From NCBI RefSeq assembly GCF_029024465.1, contig NZ_CP118950.1, positions 1-64,000 of the forward strand: a stretch of DNA of 64,000 nucleotides, written 5' to 3'. The translations under genes were made by a program, and so were the position numbers. Each line of letters opens with the position of its first letter. Positions within the stretch are counted from its first letter, which is position 1. Below are positions 55,382-64,000 of the stretch, piece after piece. The DNA comes from Lactococcus garvieae subsp. garvieae. GTDB taxonomy: Bacteria > Bacillota > Bacilli > Lactobacillales > Streptococcaceae. The notes under the pieces are model-generated. The model was not told the origin of the DNA. It ran no database searches and worked only from the letters and a program-made list of their open reading frames with translations.

Positions 55382-55855
55382 CTAGAGATAATAGGCGTAA
55401 ATCAAGCTGTCAACATAAAGATCATCAATGAAATATTCTTTTTTTAGTCGGCCTTCAAGTTCAAAGCCGAGACGCTCGTAAAGAGCCACTGCTGTGGGGT
55501 TACTTGACATTACATTGATGGTGATTTTTTCGTATTTTTCGGCGCGCGCTTCGTGGATAAGGTGTTGAATAAGTTGAGTTGCAACACCTTTTCCTCTTGC
55601 CTCTTTTACAGTCATTACACCGAAAGTGATCACATGTGAACCAAACTCAGACTTGTTGCGGGGCCCATAATCTAAGACACCCAAAAGAACACCTTCTTCT
55701 TCCGCAAGAAGATAACGTGTTCCCTGCAATACTTTTTTCATTATTTTTTCCGCAGAGCTGTTGATGATAAAGGGTGTGGATTTTAACGTCCAGTTTTGAT
55801 TTTCGATTTTAGCCACATAAGCGAAATCATGGGGTTCGATAGGTCTGATTTTCAT
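55382..55855 (-). CDS. GNAT family acetyltransferase
   Basis: A 157-residue acyl-CoA-dependent N-acetyltransferase. The CoA-binding motif A is VMTVKEARGKGVATQLIQHLIHEA, with the R/Q-x-x-G-x-G/A loop as RGKGVA. The C-terminal NPTAVALYERLGFELEGRLKKEYFIDDLYVD is common to the SpeG/RimI-like branch. The substrate is unknown. It is transcribed from the palindromic divergent promoter at 55882-55905 and is 22 bp upstream of rarA. Confidence 0.88.
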   Translation of the reverse strand: MKIRPIEPHDFAYVAKIENQNWTLKSTPFIINSSAEKIMKKVLQGTRYLLAEEEGVLLGVLDYGPRNKSEFGSHVITFGVMTVKEARGKGVATQLIQHLIHEARAEKYEKITINVMSSNPTAVALYERLGFELEGRLKKEYFIDDLYVDSLIYAYYL

Positions 55856-55881
55856 ATATTTCTCTCTAGAGATAATTTTTA

Positions 55882-55905
55882 TTTCTGTTATAATTATAAC
55901 AGAAA
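55882..55905. promoter_or_regulatory. Perfect 24-bp palindrome forming a divergent promoter
   Basis: TTTCTGTTATAA is followed directly by its exact reverse complement. Each strand thereby carries an extended -10 box TGTTATAAT (plus TATAAT 55889-55894, minus TATAAT 55898-55893), sharing two bases. Plus transcription would begin near 55901 and minus near 55886, serving the DUF3013 gene and the GNAT gene. Neither strand has a good -35 box. A half-site-like TAACAGAAAA recurs at 55971-55980. Confidence 0.7.
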
Positions 55906-55991
55906 AGTATTACGACGTTTAAACTCCCAATTGCTATTTTAAGTCGAAGCATTGGAGAGGAAATGGCTTGTAACAGAAAAAGAGGTAGAAA

Positions 55992-56456
55992 ATGGCAAAG
56001 TACGGTTTTTTAGATATTTTAGATGAAGAATTGAGCAAGAATTTTAGTTATGATTTCGAGATAAATTGGGACAAAAGAAATTTCGCTGTTGAAGTCAGCT
56101 TCCTTTTGGAAGCTGCTAATCCAGAAGGCGTTGTTCTTTCGGATGCAGATGGCGTCGAGTCGGAAGAAAATGTTCTTTATGAAGATGCTGTAATCTTCTA
56201 TAATCCCAACAAGTCCAAGTTTTCAGAAGAAGAATATTTAGCAGGTGTGGCTTATTCAGACCAAGGATTGTCTCGTGAATATATTGCTTACTTTGTTGCT
56301 TTCTTACAAGACACAGCGGATGAAGGCTTAGATGCTTTGATAGATTTCTTAAATTCCGATGAAGAAGAATTTATGCTTGAATTTGATCAAGAAAAATTTG
56401 AAAAAGGTTTGGAAAATCTTGAAGAAACAACTTTTTTCAAGTACCCCCGTTATTAA
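55992..56456 (+). CDS. DUF3013 family protein
   Basis: A 154-residue very acidic protein of the DUF3013 family, found in lactococci and streptococci next to prmA. No catalytic motif is visible. Asp/Glu-rich stretches occur around residues 50-60 and 115-140. It may be a small adaptor, but there is no evidence for a function. The start has AGAGGTAG upstream. It is 25 bp upstream of prmA and probably cotranscribed. Confidence 0.85.
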   Translation: MAKYGFLDILDEELSKNFSYDFEINWDKRNFAVEVSFLLEAANPEGVVLSDADGVESEENVLYEDAVIFYNPNKSKFSEEEYLAGVAYSDQGLSREYIAYFVAFLQDTADEGLDALIDFLNSDEEEFMLEFDQEKFEKGLENLEETTFFKYPRY

Positions 56457-56481
56457 TGTAAGGAAGAGGATAGACAATAAT

Positions 56482-57435
56482 ATGAACAATTGGAACAGTA
56501 TCACTGTGCGCATCATTCGTGCAGCTGAAGAAGCTATCAGTAATATCTTAGTTGAAGCAGGCTCAGCAGGGGTTGAAATTAAGGACAGTGCAGACTATCT
56601 TCATCACAAGGACCTTTTCGGAGAAGTGCTTCCTCAGGTAGAACAGTCAGAAATGGTGGAAGTAACTGCTTATTATCCGGAAAACATGCCGATTACTGAG
56701 CTTAAGTCAGACATTGAACAAAAGATACATGCTTTAGCAGCAAGTTTTGACGTGACCAACGTTGAAGTACGTACAAATAATCTTGCGGAACAAGATTGGG
56801 CAGATGCTTGGAAAAAATATTTTGAACCAGCACGCATTACTCACGATTTGACGATTGTCCCAAGTTGGACAGATTATACTCCTCAATCTTCAGCTGAAAA
56901 GCTGATTCGCCTCGATCCAGGGATGGCTTTTGGTACAGGCACGCACCCAACAACAAAAATGAGCCTTTATGCCTTGGAACAAATCATTCGCGGGGGCGAA
57001 ACGGTCTTGGATGTTGGCACAGGCTCTGGGGTGCTCTCTGTAGCTAGCGCTTATCTTGGTGCAAGTGAAATTCATGCTTATGATATTGATGAAGTTGCTG
57101 TGCGTGTAGCACGTGAAAATATTGAGCTTAACCCAAATACGGATAAAATTTCCATCTCAGCCAATAATTTATTGGAAGGTATCGAGCAACAAGCAGAAGT
57201 GATCGTTGCAAATATCTTGGCAGATATTCTTGTACTTATGACTGACGATGCTTACCGTCTGGTCAAAGACGAAGGTTATTTGATTATGAGTGGCATTATC
57301 GCTGACAAGGCAGATAAAGTCATTGCGTCAGCAGAAAATGCTGGTTTCTTCCTTGAAACGCGTATGACTCAAGGGGAATGGAACTGTGTGATTTTCAAAA
57401 AGACAGAAAACCGTGAAGGGGTAATTGGCGGTTAA
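56482..57435 (+). CDS. prmA: Ribosomal protein L11 methyltransferase
   Basis: PrmA trimethylates L11 with S-adenosylmethionine. The 317-residue protein has the substrate-binding N-terminal domain and the methyltransferase motifs [28 protein letters not shown] and ANILADIL. I start at 56482, with AGGAAGAGG upstream, giving the usual family length; longer frames run into DUF3013. The rsmE gene follows after two bases. Confidence 0.96.
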   Translation: MNNWNSITVRIIRAAEEAISNILVEAGSAGVEIKDSADYLHHKDLFGEVLPQVEQSEMVEVTAYYPENMPITELKSDIEQKIHALAASFDVTNVEVRTNNLAEQDWADAWKKYFEPARITHDLTIVPSWTDYTPQSSAEKLIRLDPGMAFGTGTHPTTKMSLYALEQIIRGGETVLDVGTGSGVLSVASAYLGASEIHAYDIDEVAVRVARENIELNPNTDKISISANNLLEGIEQQAEVIVANILADILVLMTDDAYRLVKDEGYLIMSGIIADKADKVIASAENAGFFLETRMTQGEWNCVIFKKTENREGVIGG

Positions 57436-57437
57436 GT

Positions 57438-58193
57438 ATGGCAAATCAATATTTTGTGTTCAAAAAGCAACCAGAAATTGGTGAAGTCTTTACCGTTGAC
57501 GATAAGGCAGCTGTGCATCACATTTTTACAGTCATGCGGACGAGTGTGGGGCAGAAGCTACAGCTGGTTTTTGAAGAGGGGCAAGTGGGCCTTGCCGAGG
57601 TTGTCTCTAGCGAGCAACGCACTGTACGTTTATTAGAGATGCTGGATGTACAAATGGAGCTTCCCGTTCATATTACTGTAGCACTTGGATTCCCTAAAGG
57701 CGATAAATTAGAATTTATCAGTGAGAAGGCAACGGAACTTGGTGCAAGTTCAATCTGGGCCGCACCCTTCAAATGGTCTGTGGCCAAATGGGACAACAAG
57801 AAGCTTGCTAAAAAGAAGGAAAAATTAGATAAAATTGTTTTAGGGGCTGCTGAACAATCTCGCCGTCAAATATTGCCAGAAATCCGTTTTTTTGAAAAGC
57901 TGTCTGAACTAGTTGCTACATTTTCTCAATTTGATCAAGTGTTAATTGCTTATGAAGAATCTGCTAAAGCAGGAGAGCAAGAGAAACTGGCTCAAAGTAT
58001 GGCGAGTTTAAAAGCGGGTCAAAAAGTTTTACTGCTTTTTGGACCAGAAGGTGGTATTGCGCCGGAAGAGATTACGCTATTTGAGCAAGCAGGTGCCCAG
58101 AGTATCGGGCTCGGACCGCGTATTATGCGTGCTGAGACAGCGCCGCTCTATGCCTTGGCGGCCTTTTCAACTTACTTTGATTTATTGAAATAA
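57438..58193 (+). CDS. rsmE: 16S rRNA m3U1498 methyltransferase RsmE
   Basis: RsmE methylates N3 of U1498 in 16S rRNA. The 251-residue SPOUT enzyme has an N-terminal PUA-like domain and the knot region with VLLLFGPEGGIAPEEITLFEQAGA and LGPRIMRAETAPLYALAA. It is coupled to prmA (two-base gap), the usual arrangement in low-GC Gram-positives. Confidence 0.97.
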   Translation: MANQYFVFKKQPEIGEVFTVDDKAAVHHIFTVMRTSVGQKLQLVFEEGQVGLAEVVSSEQRTVRLLEMLDVQMELPVHITVALGFPKGDKLEFISEKATELGASSIWAAPFKWSVAKWDNKKLAKKKEKLDKIVLGAAEQSRRQILPEIRFFEKLSELVATFSQFDQVLIAYEESAKAGEQEKLAQSMASLKAGQKVLLLFGPEGGIAPEEITLFEQAGAQSIGLGPRIMRAETAPLYALAAFSTYFDLLK

Positions 58194-58317
58194 ACCGAAC
58201 AAAGAAACGAAAACTCGCGATTTAAGGACTAAAAGCGTAAATTAATAGGCAGAAATGTGTTAGAATAGTAAAAATATATCAAGGAGGAAAGTGGAGCTAC
58301 TTCACAGGAAATAAAAC

Positions 58318-60543
58318 ATGCCCTCAGAACCAAATCTTACCGGAGATCAAGTGGTTAAACTTGCCTCCGCATACATGAATGAAAAAGATATCTTGCTGGT
58401 GCGTAAAGCTTTGCAGTGTGCCTCAATAGCTCATGCTGAGCAGTATCGTGCAAGCGGAGAACCTTACATTATCCATCCCATCCAAGTGGCGGGAATTTTA
58501 GCAAAACTACAGCTTGATGCAGCAACAGTATCGGCAGGTTTTTTGCATGATGTTGTTGAAGACACAAACTTTATACAGTCAGACTTGGTGGAACTTTTTG
58601 GTGAAGAGATTGCGAATATTGTTGATGGAGTAACGAAGCTTGGTAAGGTAGAATACAAATCGCATGAAGAGCAGCTTGCGGAAAATCACCGCAAGATGTT
58701 GATGGCCATGAGCAAGGATATTCGCGTTATTTTGGTCAAGCTTGCCGACCGTCTCCATAATATGCGCACCCTTAAAAATCTCCGACCAGATAAACAAAAA
58801 CGGATTTCAAGTGAGACGATGGCGATTTATGCGCCACTGGCACACCGCTTGGGTATTGGAAGCATTAAATGGGAACTTGAAGATCTCTCTTTCCGCTATC
58901 TTAATGAAACAGAGTTCTATCGTATCCGCGGCTTAATGAATGAAAAACGTGCAGCGCGTGAAAATTTAGTGGAAGAAGTGATTGAAAAACTAAATGAGCG
59001 TATGAAAGATGCACAAGTTGATGCTGAAATCTATGGCCGACCAAAGCATATCTATTCTATTTATCGTAAAATGCACGATAAGAAAAAGCGCTTTGATGAA
59101 ATTTATGACCTCATTGCCATTCGTTGTTTGACAAATTCGACAAGCGATGTTTACACCACACTAGGTTATATCCATGATTTGTGGAAACCGATGCCCGGGC
59201 GCTTCAAGGATTATATTGCTAATCCTAAAGCCAATGGTTACCAGTCGGTTCACACCACGGTTTACGGTCCTAAAGGGCCGATGGAATTCCAAATCAGAAC
59301 CCATGAGATGCATCAGATTGCGGAGTACGGGGTTGCAGCACACTGGGCTTACAAGCAAGGGCGTAAAGCTAAAGTTGACGTTCATGAGATTTCGGAAACA
59401 CTGAACTGGATTAACGAATTGGTGGAACTTCAAGAGCAATCAGGTGATTCCGCAGAAGAATTTGTTAAAGCGGTTCAGGAAGATATTCTTGGCGACAAAA
59501 TTTATGTGTTTACACCAACAGGAGCAGTTCAGGAATTACCAGCTGGCTCTGGTCCGATTGACTTTGCATATGCGATTCATACGCAAGTCGGAGATCATGC
59601 AACAGGGGCGAAGATCAACGAGCGGATGCAACCTCTGAATTATGTTCTGAAAACAGGTGATAAAGTGGAAATTATTACTTCCAAAACGTCATTTGGACCA
59701 AGTCGTGATTGGATTAAGCTTGTTAAGACCAATAAAGCCCGCAATAAGATTAAACAATTTTTCAAGAGCCAAGATAAGGAACTCTCTATCCATAAAGGGC
59801 GTGAAATGCTGCAAACTGAACTTGCAGAAAATGGTTTCACACCGAACCAATATTTGGATAAAAAGCATCTGGACGAAGTACTTGAAAAATTAAGTTATCG
59901 GGACAGCGAAGCCCTGTTTGCTGCCGTTGGTTTTGGTGAAATATCAGCGACTTCTGTATTCAATCGTTTGACAGAAAGTGAGCGCCGTAAAGTTGAGAAA
60001 GAAAAGCTAAAAGCTGAATCTGAACAACTGATGAAGGGCGAAGTAAAACGCGAAAACAAAAATAAAAATGTCATGAAAATCCGCCATGATGGTGGTGTAA
60101 GTGTTTCTGGCGTTGACAGCATGTTGGTGCATATCAGCAAATGTTGTAACCCTGTGCCAGGAGACAAGATTGTCGGCTATATCACTAAAGGTCGAGGGGT
60201 TTCCATCCACCGTGCAGACTGTAAAAATGTCCGCAGTCAAGAAGATTATGAAAAACGTCTGATAGATGTAGAATGGGATGATTCACAACACCTTACTAAA
60301 GAATACGTCGCAAATATCCACGTGTATGCCTTTAATCGTCCAAATCTGCTTAATGATATCGTCCAAGTGTTGTCTAATACAACAAAAAGTTTGATTTCAA
60401 TCAATGCTCATCCAACAAAGGATAAGAAAATGGCCAATATCCATCTTTCCATTGGAATAAAAAATCTATCTGATTTGACTTTGATTGTTGATAAGATTAA
60501 GATGACACCAGATGTCTATAGTGTAAAACGGACGAATGGTTGA
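58318..60543 (+). CDS. rel: Bifunctional (p)ppGpp synthetase/hydrolase Rel
   Basis: Rel makes and degrades the alarmone (p)ppGpp. The 741-residue protein has an N-terminal HD hydrolase domain (YIIHPIQVAGILAKL, GFLHDVVEDT), the synthetase domain (RPKHIYSIYRKM, DFKDYIANPK-like segment RFKDYIANPKANGYQSVHTTV), a TGS domain (KIYVFTPTGAVQELPAG), a zinc-finger-like cysteine region (ISKCCNPVPGD) and a C-terminal ACT domain. Both catalytic domains look intact. The ribosome site AGGAAA is about ten bases before the ATG. A terminator follows. Confidence 0.97.
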   Translation: MPSEPNLTGDQVVKLASAYMNEKDILLVRKALQCASIAHAEQYRASGEPYIIHPIQVAGILAKLQLDAATVSAGFLHDVVEDTNFIQSDLVELFGEEIANIVDGVTKLGKVEYKSHEEQLAENHRKMLMAMSKDIRVILVKLADRLHNMRTLKNLRPDKQKRISSETMAIYAPLAHRLGIGSIKWELEDLSFRYLNETEFYRIRGLMNEKRAARENLVEEVIEKLNERMKDAQVDAEIYGRPKHIYSIYRKMHDKKKRFDEIYDLIAIRCLTNSTSDVYTTLGYIHDLWKPMPGRFKDYIANPKANGYQSVHTTVYGPKGPMEFQIRTHEMHQIAEYGVAAHWAYKQGRKAKVDVHEISETLNWINELVELQEQSGDSAEEFVKAVQEDILGDKIYVFTPTGAVQELPAGSGPIDFAYAIHTQVGDHATGAKINERMQPLNYVLKTGDKVEIITSKTSFGPSRDWIKLVKTNKARNKIKQFFKSQDKELSIHKGREMLQTELAENGFTPNQYLDKKHLDEVLEKLSYRDSEALFAAVGFGEISATSVFNRLTESERRKVEKEKLKAESEQLMKGEVKRENKNKNVMKIRHDGGVSVSGVDSMLVHISKCCNPVPGDKIVGYITKGRGVSIHRADCKNVRSQEDYEKRLIDVEWDDSQHLTKEYVANIHVYAFNRPNLLNDIVQVLSNTTKSLISINAHPTKDKKMANIHLSIGIKNLSDLTLIVDKIKMTPDVYSVKRTNG

Positions 60544-60559
60544 TATAAAAACATCAAAA

Positions 60560-60584
60560 AATTATCCTTTTGGATAGTTTTTTT
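60560..60584 (+). terminator. rel terminator
   Basis: AATTATCC and GGATAGTT pair around four T residues and run into seven T residues. Only a few bases later is the -10 box of dtd. Confidence 0.75.
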
Positions 60585-60592
60585 GATAAAAT
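60584..60592 (+). promoter_or_regulatory. dtd extended -10 box, probably giving a leaderless mRNA
   Basis: TGATAAAAT with TAAAAT at 60587-60592 ends six bases before the dtd ATG (60599). There is no convincing -35 box and no Shine-Dalgarno. Confidence 0.5.
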
Positions 60593-60598
60593 TAAATT

Positions 60599-61048
60599 AT
60601 GAAAATAGTAATCCAAAGAGTTAAAGAAGCTTCAGTAAAAATTGAAAATAAAATTAAAAATCAAATCACATCTGGACTATTACTTCTTGTTGCAGTAGAA
60701 GATGCAGATACAGATTTTGACTTAGATTATGCCGTGCGGAAGATCAGTAAAATGCGCATTTTTTCAGATGAAAATGGCAAAATGAACCTATCTGTGCAAG
60801 ATAACTCTGGCGAAGTACTTTCTATCTCACAGTTTACACTTTATGCAGATATTCGGAAAGGCACGCGACCAAGCTTTTCGCATGCTGGGAATCCTGCTTA
60901 TGCAGAAGCGATGTACCTTAAATTTAATGAAAAGCTTAACCAGATTGTCCCGACTAAAGCAGGAGAATTTGGTGCAGACATGGAAATCAGCCTAATTAAT
61001 GATGGACCAGTAACAATAATCATAGATACAAAAGATGCACGAAAATAG
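60599..61048 (+). CDS. dtd: D-aminoacyl-tRNA deacylase
   Basis: Dtd removes D-amino acids wrongly attached to tRNA. The 149-residue protein has the active-site motifs [17 protein letters not shown] and a C-terminal [10 protein letters not shown] (the family GPVT motif). Length and termini are normal. No ribosome-binding site is present before the ATG, consistent with a leaderless transcript. The HAD hydrolase gene follows after 17 bp. Confidence 0.95.
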   Translation: MKIVIQRVKEASVKIENKIKNQITSGLLLLVAVEDADTDFDLDYAVRKISKMRIFSDENGKMNLSVQDNSGEVLSISQFTLYADIRKGTRPSFSHAGNPAYAEAMYLKFNEKLNQIVPTKAGEFGADMEISLINDGPVTIIIDTKDARK

Positions 61049-61065
61049 AAAGCAGAGGGAAACCG

Positions 61066-61683
61066 ATGACAGTAAAAAACATCATTTTTGATCTCGGCGG
61101 TGTGATTCTTGATTTGGATTTTGAAAGAATGGCGCATCAATTCCATAAATTGGGGATTCCGGAGTTTGAAGATTATTTCACCTTGAAAAAGCAGGCGGAC
61201 TTTTTCGAAGCTTTAGAGTTGGGGCGCATTACACCAGAAGTATTTTGTGACCGTCTTCGAGAAGAAGCAAAAGTCGATGTGGAGAATGAAGCGATAGAAA
61301 AAGCTTGGAATCTTATTTTGAAAGATTTTATTCCAGAGAGGATGGATTTTCTGGAAAAAATTTCGGAAAAATATAACATTTTTCTCTTTTCAAACACTAA
61401 CAGTATCCATGCCAAATGTTTTGAAAAAAGATGCTTAGAACAAATGGGAAGAACTTTGGATTCTTACTTTAAACAGGTATTTTATTCACATAGTTTACAC
61501 TTGAGAAAGCCTGATCCAGTAGCGTTTGAGGATGTTTTGGAGCGTTCGGGTTTACAGGCGTCGGAAACTTTGTTTATAGATGATAATGCCGCTAATATAG
61601 CCGGCGCACATAAGGTTGGGCTCCAAACAATCCATCTCCAAAAGCCTCAGACCATTCTCGACTTAGAACTTGATGAAGGATAA
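61066..61683 (+). CDS. HAD-IA family hydrolase
   Basis: A 205-residue HAD phosphatase of subfamily IA. Motif I is IIFDLGGVILDLDFER, motif II lies in LFSNTNSIHAK, and the final acidic motif is TLFIDDNAANIAGAHKVGL. The N-terminal small helical cap is typical of YihX-like enzymes. In motif I the second aspartate is replaced by Gly (DLGG), as in the YihX group. The substrate is unknown. Confidence 0.9.
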   Translation: MTVKNIIFDLGGVILDLDFERMAHQFHKLGIPEFEDYFTLKKQADFFEALELGRITPEVFCDRLREEAKVDVENEAIEKAWNLILKDFIPERMDFLEKISEKYNIFLFSNTNSIHAKCFEKRCLEQMGRTLDSYFKQVFYSHSLHLRKPDPVAFEDVLERSGLQASETLFIDDNAANIAGAHKVGLQTIHLQKPQTILDLELDEG

Positions 61684-61697
61684 GTAAATCGATAAAT

Positions 61698-61720
61698 AAA
61701 AACTCCCAAGGGAGTTTTTT
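61698..61720 (+). terminator. Terminator after the HAD gene
   Basis: AAAACTCCC and GGGAGTTTT pair around AA, followed by T residues. Confidence 0.85.
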
Positions 61721-61799
61721 CGCTTTTCTGACTAGCCAAATTGAAGTAAATAGTATAAAATTTATAAAGCTAAATATTTTTAGGAGTATTCTATCAGTT

Positions 61800-62420
61800 A
61801 TGTTTTATATATTTTTACGCGGTTTAGTTCGCTTTTTGCTTTTCATATTTAATGGTAAGGCTACATACCACCATACAGAACGCATCCCAGACAAGTCTGA
61901 GAATTATATCTTGGTAGCGCCACACCGTATGATCCTTGATCCTGTTTACATGGCTTTTGCGACACGTCCAAAACAGTTTATCTTTATGGCCAAGAAAGAG
62001 CTTTTTAAAAATCCTTTCTTTGCGTGGTGGATTAAAAAATGTGGGGCTTTCCCAGTCGATCGTGAAAATCCCGGACGTGAAGTCATTCAGTATCCAGTAA
62101 AGATGCTAAAGAAATCAGACAAATCTCTCATCATGTTTCCAACAGGTTCACGGCACTCTAACGAACTCAAAGGCGGTGTTACGATTATCGCTAAAATGGC
62201 TAAAGTTCGAATTGTTCCTGCTGTTTATCAAGGGCCTTTATCCATGAAGGGTATTTTTAAGCGTGAAAAAGTACAATTGAATTTTGGGGAACCTATTGAT
62301 ATTTCAGATATTAAAAAGGCAAACGCTGAAGGTATCGAGGAAGTAAATCGCCGTTTAGAAGCTGCATTTGCTCAACTCGATAAGGAAATCGATCCAAATT
62401 ACAAATACGTTGCTAAATAA
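61800..62420 (+). CDS. plsC: 1-acyl-sn-glycerol-3-phosphate acyltransferase
   Basis: PlsC makes phosphatidic acid from lysophosphatidic acid. The 206-residue protein has a short N-terminal membrane-associated helix (YIFLRGLVRFLLFIF) and the acyltransferase motifs VAPHRMILDPVY (HX4D form: H-R-M-I-L-D), GAFPVDRENPGRE, and IMFPTGSRHSN. The ribosome site GGAG is rather far from the ATG (about 13 bases). It completes the PlsX/PlsC steps of phospholipid synthesis in this window. Confidence 0.95.
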   Translation: MFYIFLRGLVRFLLFIFNGKATYHHTERIPDKSENYILVAPHRMILDPVYMAFATRPKQFIFMAKKELFKNPFFAWWIKKCGAFPVDRENPGREVIQYPVKMLKKSDKSLIMFPTGSRHSNELKGGVTIIAKMAKVRIVPAVYQGPLSMKGIFKREKVQLNFGEPIDISDIKKANAEGIEEVNRRLEAAFAQLDKEIDPNYKYVAK

Positions 62421-62451
62421 TACAGTTGTATTTATATTTTTTTGGTAACTA

Positions 62452-62480
62452 TTGGAAAAAACCTTTAAAAATGCTAAAAT
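62452..62480 (+). promoter_or_regulatory. secA promoter
   Basis: TTGGAA (62452-62457), 17 bp spacer, extended -10 TGCTAAAAT with TAAAAT at 62475-62480. Confidence 0.7.
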
Positions 62481-62520
62481 TAAGGAAATATCCCTTATTT
62501 GGATAGTAAACGGAGAATAC

Positions 62521-64000
62521 ATGGCAAATATTATTAAAAAATTAGTAGAAAACGACAAAAAAGAGCTCAAAAGATTGCATAAAATGGCTCAAAAAGTCGA
62601 AGCATATGAAGAAGAAATGGCTGCCCTTGCCGATGAGCAACTACAAGCCAAAACAGAAGAATTTAGAGAACGTGCAGCTGCAGGTGAGAGTCTTGACGAC
62701 ATGCTGTACGAAGTTTTTGCTGTCTGCCGTGAAGCAGCAAAACGTGTCCTAGGTCTTTTTCCTTTCCACGTGCAAATTATGGGGGGGATTGTCCTCCACA
62801 ATGGTGACGTTCCGGAGATGCGTACTGGTGAAGGTAAAACTTTGACAGCTACCATGCCCGTTTATTTAAATGCGATTTCTGGCAAGGGTGTACACGTAGT
62901 AACCGTCAATGAGTACTTGACAACACGTGACGCAACCGAAATGGGTGAATTATACAACTGGCTCGGTTTGACTGTTGGACTTAACCTTAACTCGAAGTCA
63001 CCAGAAGAAAAACGTGAAGCATACAACTGTGACATCACTTATTCGACATCATCTGAGCTTGGTTTCGACTATTTGCGTGACAACATGGTCACTCGTTTTG
63101 AAGATATGGTACAGCGTCCGCTTAATTATGCGCTTGTCGATGAGGTCGATTCAATCTTGATTGATGAGGCGCGTACACCGTTGATTATTTCAGGTCAAGC
63201 AGAAGGCTCTTCTGCGCTTTATTACCGTGCAGATCAGTTTGCTAAAACTTTGGTTGGCCGTGAAGATTATGAAGAAGGCGATGACTATAAGATTGACTTG
63301 CAATCTAAAACTATTTCTCTCACAGATGAGGGAATAGATAAAGCAGAACGTTTCTTTGATATTGAAAATCTTTATGACATGGAAAATGTTGCCTTGACTC
63401 ACTTTGTGGACAATGCACTCCGTGCCAACTATATCATGCTTCATGATATTGATTATATGGTTGATGACCAACAGGAAGTCTTGATTATTGACCAGTTTAC
63501 AGGTCGTACAATGCCTGGTCGTCGCTATTCTGATGGTTTACACCAAGCGATTGAAGCCAAAGAAGGTGTGCCGATTCAAGATGAATCGAAAACAATGGCT
63601 TCAATTACGATTCAAAACTACTTCCGTATGTACAAAAAATTGTCAGGGATGACGGGTACAGCGAAAACGGAAGAAGAAGAATTCCGTGAAATCTATAATA
63701 TTCAAATTATCCCAATTCCAACGAACCGTCCAATTCGCCGTGTGGACCATCCAGACTTGCTTTATCCAACACTTGAAGCAAAACTGAATGCCGTCTTGGA
63801 TGACGTGAAGAAACGTCATGCTGAAGGACAACCTATCTTGATTGGTACTGTGGCTGTTGAAACTTCTGAGATCATTTCGAAAAAATTGGTCGAAGCTAAA
63901 ATTCCGCATGAAGTTTTGAATGCGAAAAACCACTTCCGCGAAGCACAAATCATTATGAATGCCGGTCAACAAGGCGCAGTAACCATTGCGACCAATATGG
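62521..64000 (+). CDS. secA: Preprotein translocase ATPase SecA (5' part)
   Basis: SecA drives protein export through SecYEG. The first 493 residues are present; the window end cuts the rest. Visible are Walker [15 protein letters not shown], the [18 protein letters not shown] box (DEAD motif) and the segment [21 protein letters not shown], all in normal order. The preprotein-binding region lies between them. The ATG at 62521 has CGGAGA upstream and no stop occurs before 64000. Confidence 0.97.
   Translation, partial: MANIIKKLVENDKKELKRLHKMAQKVEAYEEEMAALADEQLQAKTEEFRERAAAGESLDDMLYEVFAVCREAAKRVLGLFPFHVQIMGGIVLHNGDVPEMRTGEGKTLTATMPVYLNAISGKGVHVVTVNEYLTTRDATEMGELYNWLGLTVGLNLNSKSPEEKREAYNCDITYSTSSELGFDYLRDNMVTRFEDMVQRPLNYALVDEVDSILIDEARTPLIISGQAEGSSALYYRADQFAKTLVGREDYEEGDDYKIDLQSKTISLTDEGIDKAERFFDIENLYDMENVALTHFVDNALRANYIMLHDIDYMVDDQQEVLIIDQFTGRTMPGRRYSDGLHQAIEAKEGVPIQDESKTMASITIQNYFRMYKKLSGMTGTAKTEEEEFREIYNIQIIPIPTNRPIRRVDHPDLLYPTLEAKLNAVLDDVKKRHAEGQPILIGTVAVETSEIISKKLVEAKIPHEVLNAKNHFREAQIIMNAGQQGAVTIATNM

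Overview
This window is the start of a low-GC Gram-positive chromosome and is almost certainly from Lactococcus. It begins at the dnaA start codon and carries dnaA-oriC-dnaN, followed by rexB-rexA (the lactococcal AddAB-type recombinase). It also carries many copies of GCGCGTG, the 7-bp Chi sequence recognised by RexAB in Lactococcus lactis. Extended -10 promoters, an rrn-like 5S/tRNA-Asn pair and the family-level matches all agree. A garvieae-group species is a guess from the general look of the proteins, not something I can prove here.

Layout. 1-22.9 kb is a plus-strand housekeeping block: dnaA, dnaN, rexBA, a DUF951 protein, ychF, pth, mfd, rqcP, divIC, an S1-domain protein, an HpaB-type flavin monooxygenase, a beta-lactamase-fold serine hydrolase, tilS, hpt and ftsH. 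23.1-24.5 kb is an RNA island: tRNA-Glu, Ser, fMet, Phe, Gly, Ile, an orphan 5S rRNA, tRNA-Asn, a probable 6S RNA and tRNA-Lys. After recO, 25.4-34.6 kb is on the minus strand. It holds the lplL-pdhABCD operon (lipoate ligase plus the complete pyruvate dehydrogenase complex) and a trpS-HD hydrolase-glycerophosphodiesterase operon behind a Trp T-box. osmC and a MgtA-type P-ATPase follow on the plus strand. plsX, a Cof-type phosphatase and an ABC-F ATPase are on the minus strand.

42-50 kb is the accessory part. It has a YkgJ-like cysteine-cluster protein and then a GC-rich cassette: a strong promoter, a 35-codon small ORF containing two terminator-like hairpins and a 10-nt tandem repeat, and an exported protein with a DUF6273-like C-terminus. 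Next come a MerR-TipAS regulator with a textbook 19-bp-spacer promoter, a TetR-pip (YhgE) pair with two matching operators, a choloylglycine-hydrolase-family enzyme and an MFS transporter. 51.5-64 kb returns to housekeeping: rpmG, rpmF, a P1B metal ATPase, rarA, a GNAT enzyme, a DUF3013 protein, prmA, rsmE, rel, dtd, a HAD hydrolase, plsC and the 5' part of secA, which is cut by the window end.

Most notable signals outside known genes: (i) at least three genes (rqcP, recO, dtd) have a good -10 box only 6-7 nt before the start codon and no Shine-Dalgarno, so their mRNAs are probably leaderless; ykgJ may be a fourth; (ii) two perfect 24-bp palindromes, one of which fuses two extended -10 boxes into a divergent promoter; (iii) the small-ORF/terminator leader before the exported protein; (iv) a rexB promoter lying over the dnaN terminator. 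I see no CRISPR array, prophage, insertion sequence or recognisable defence island.
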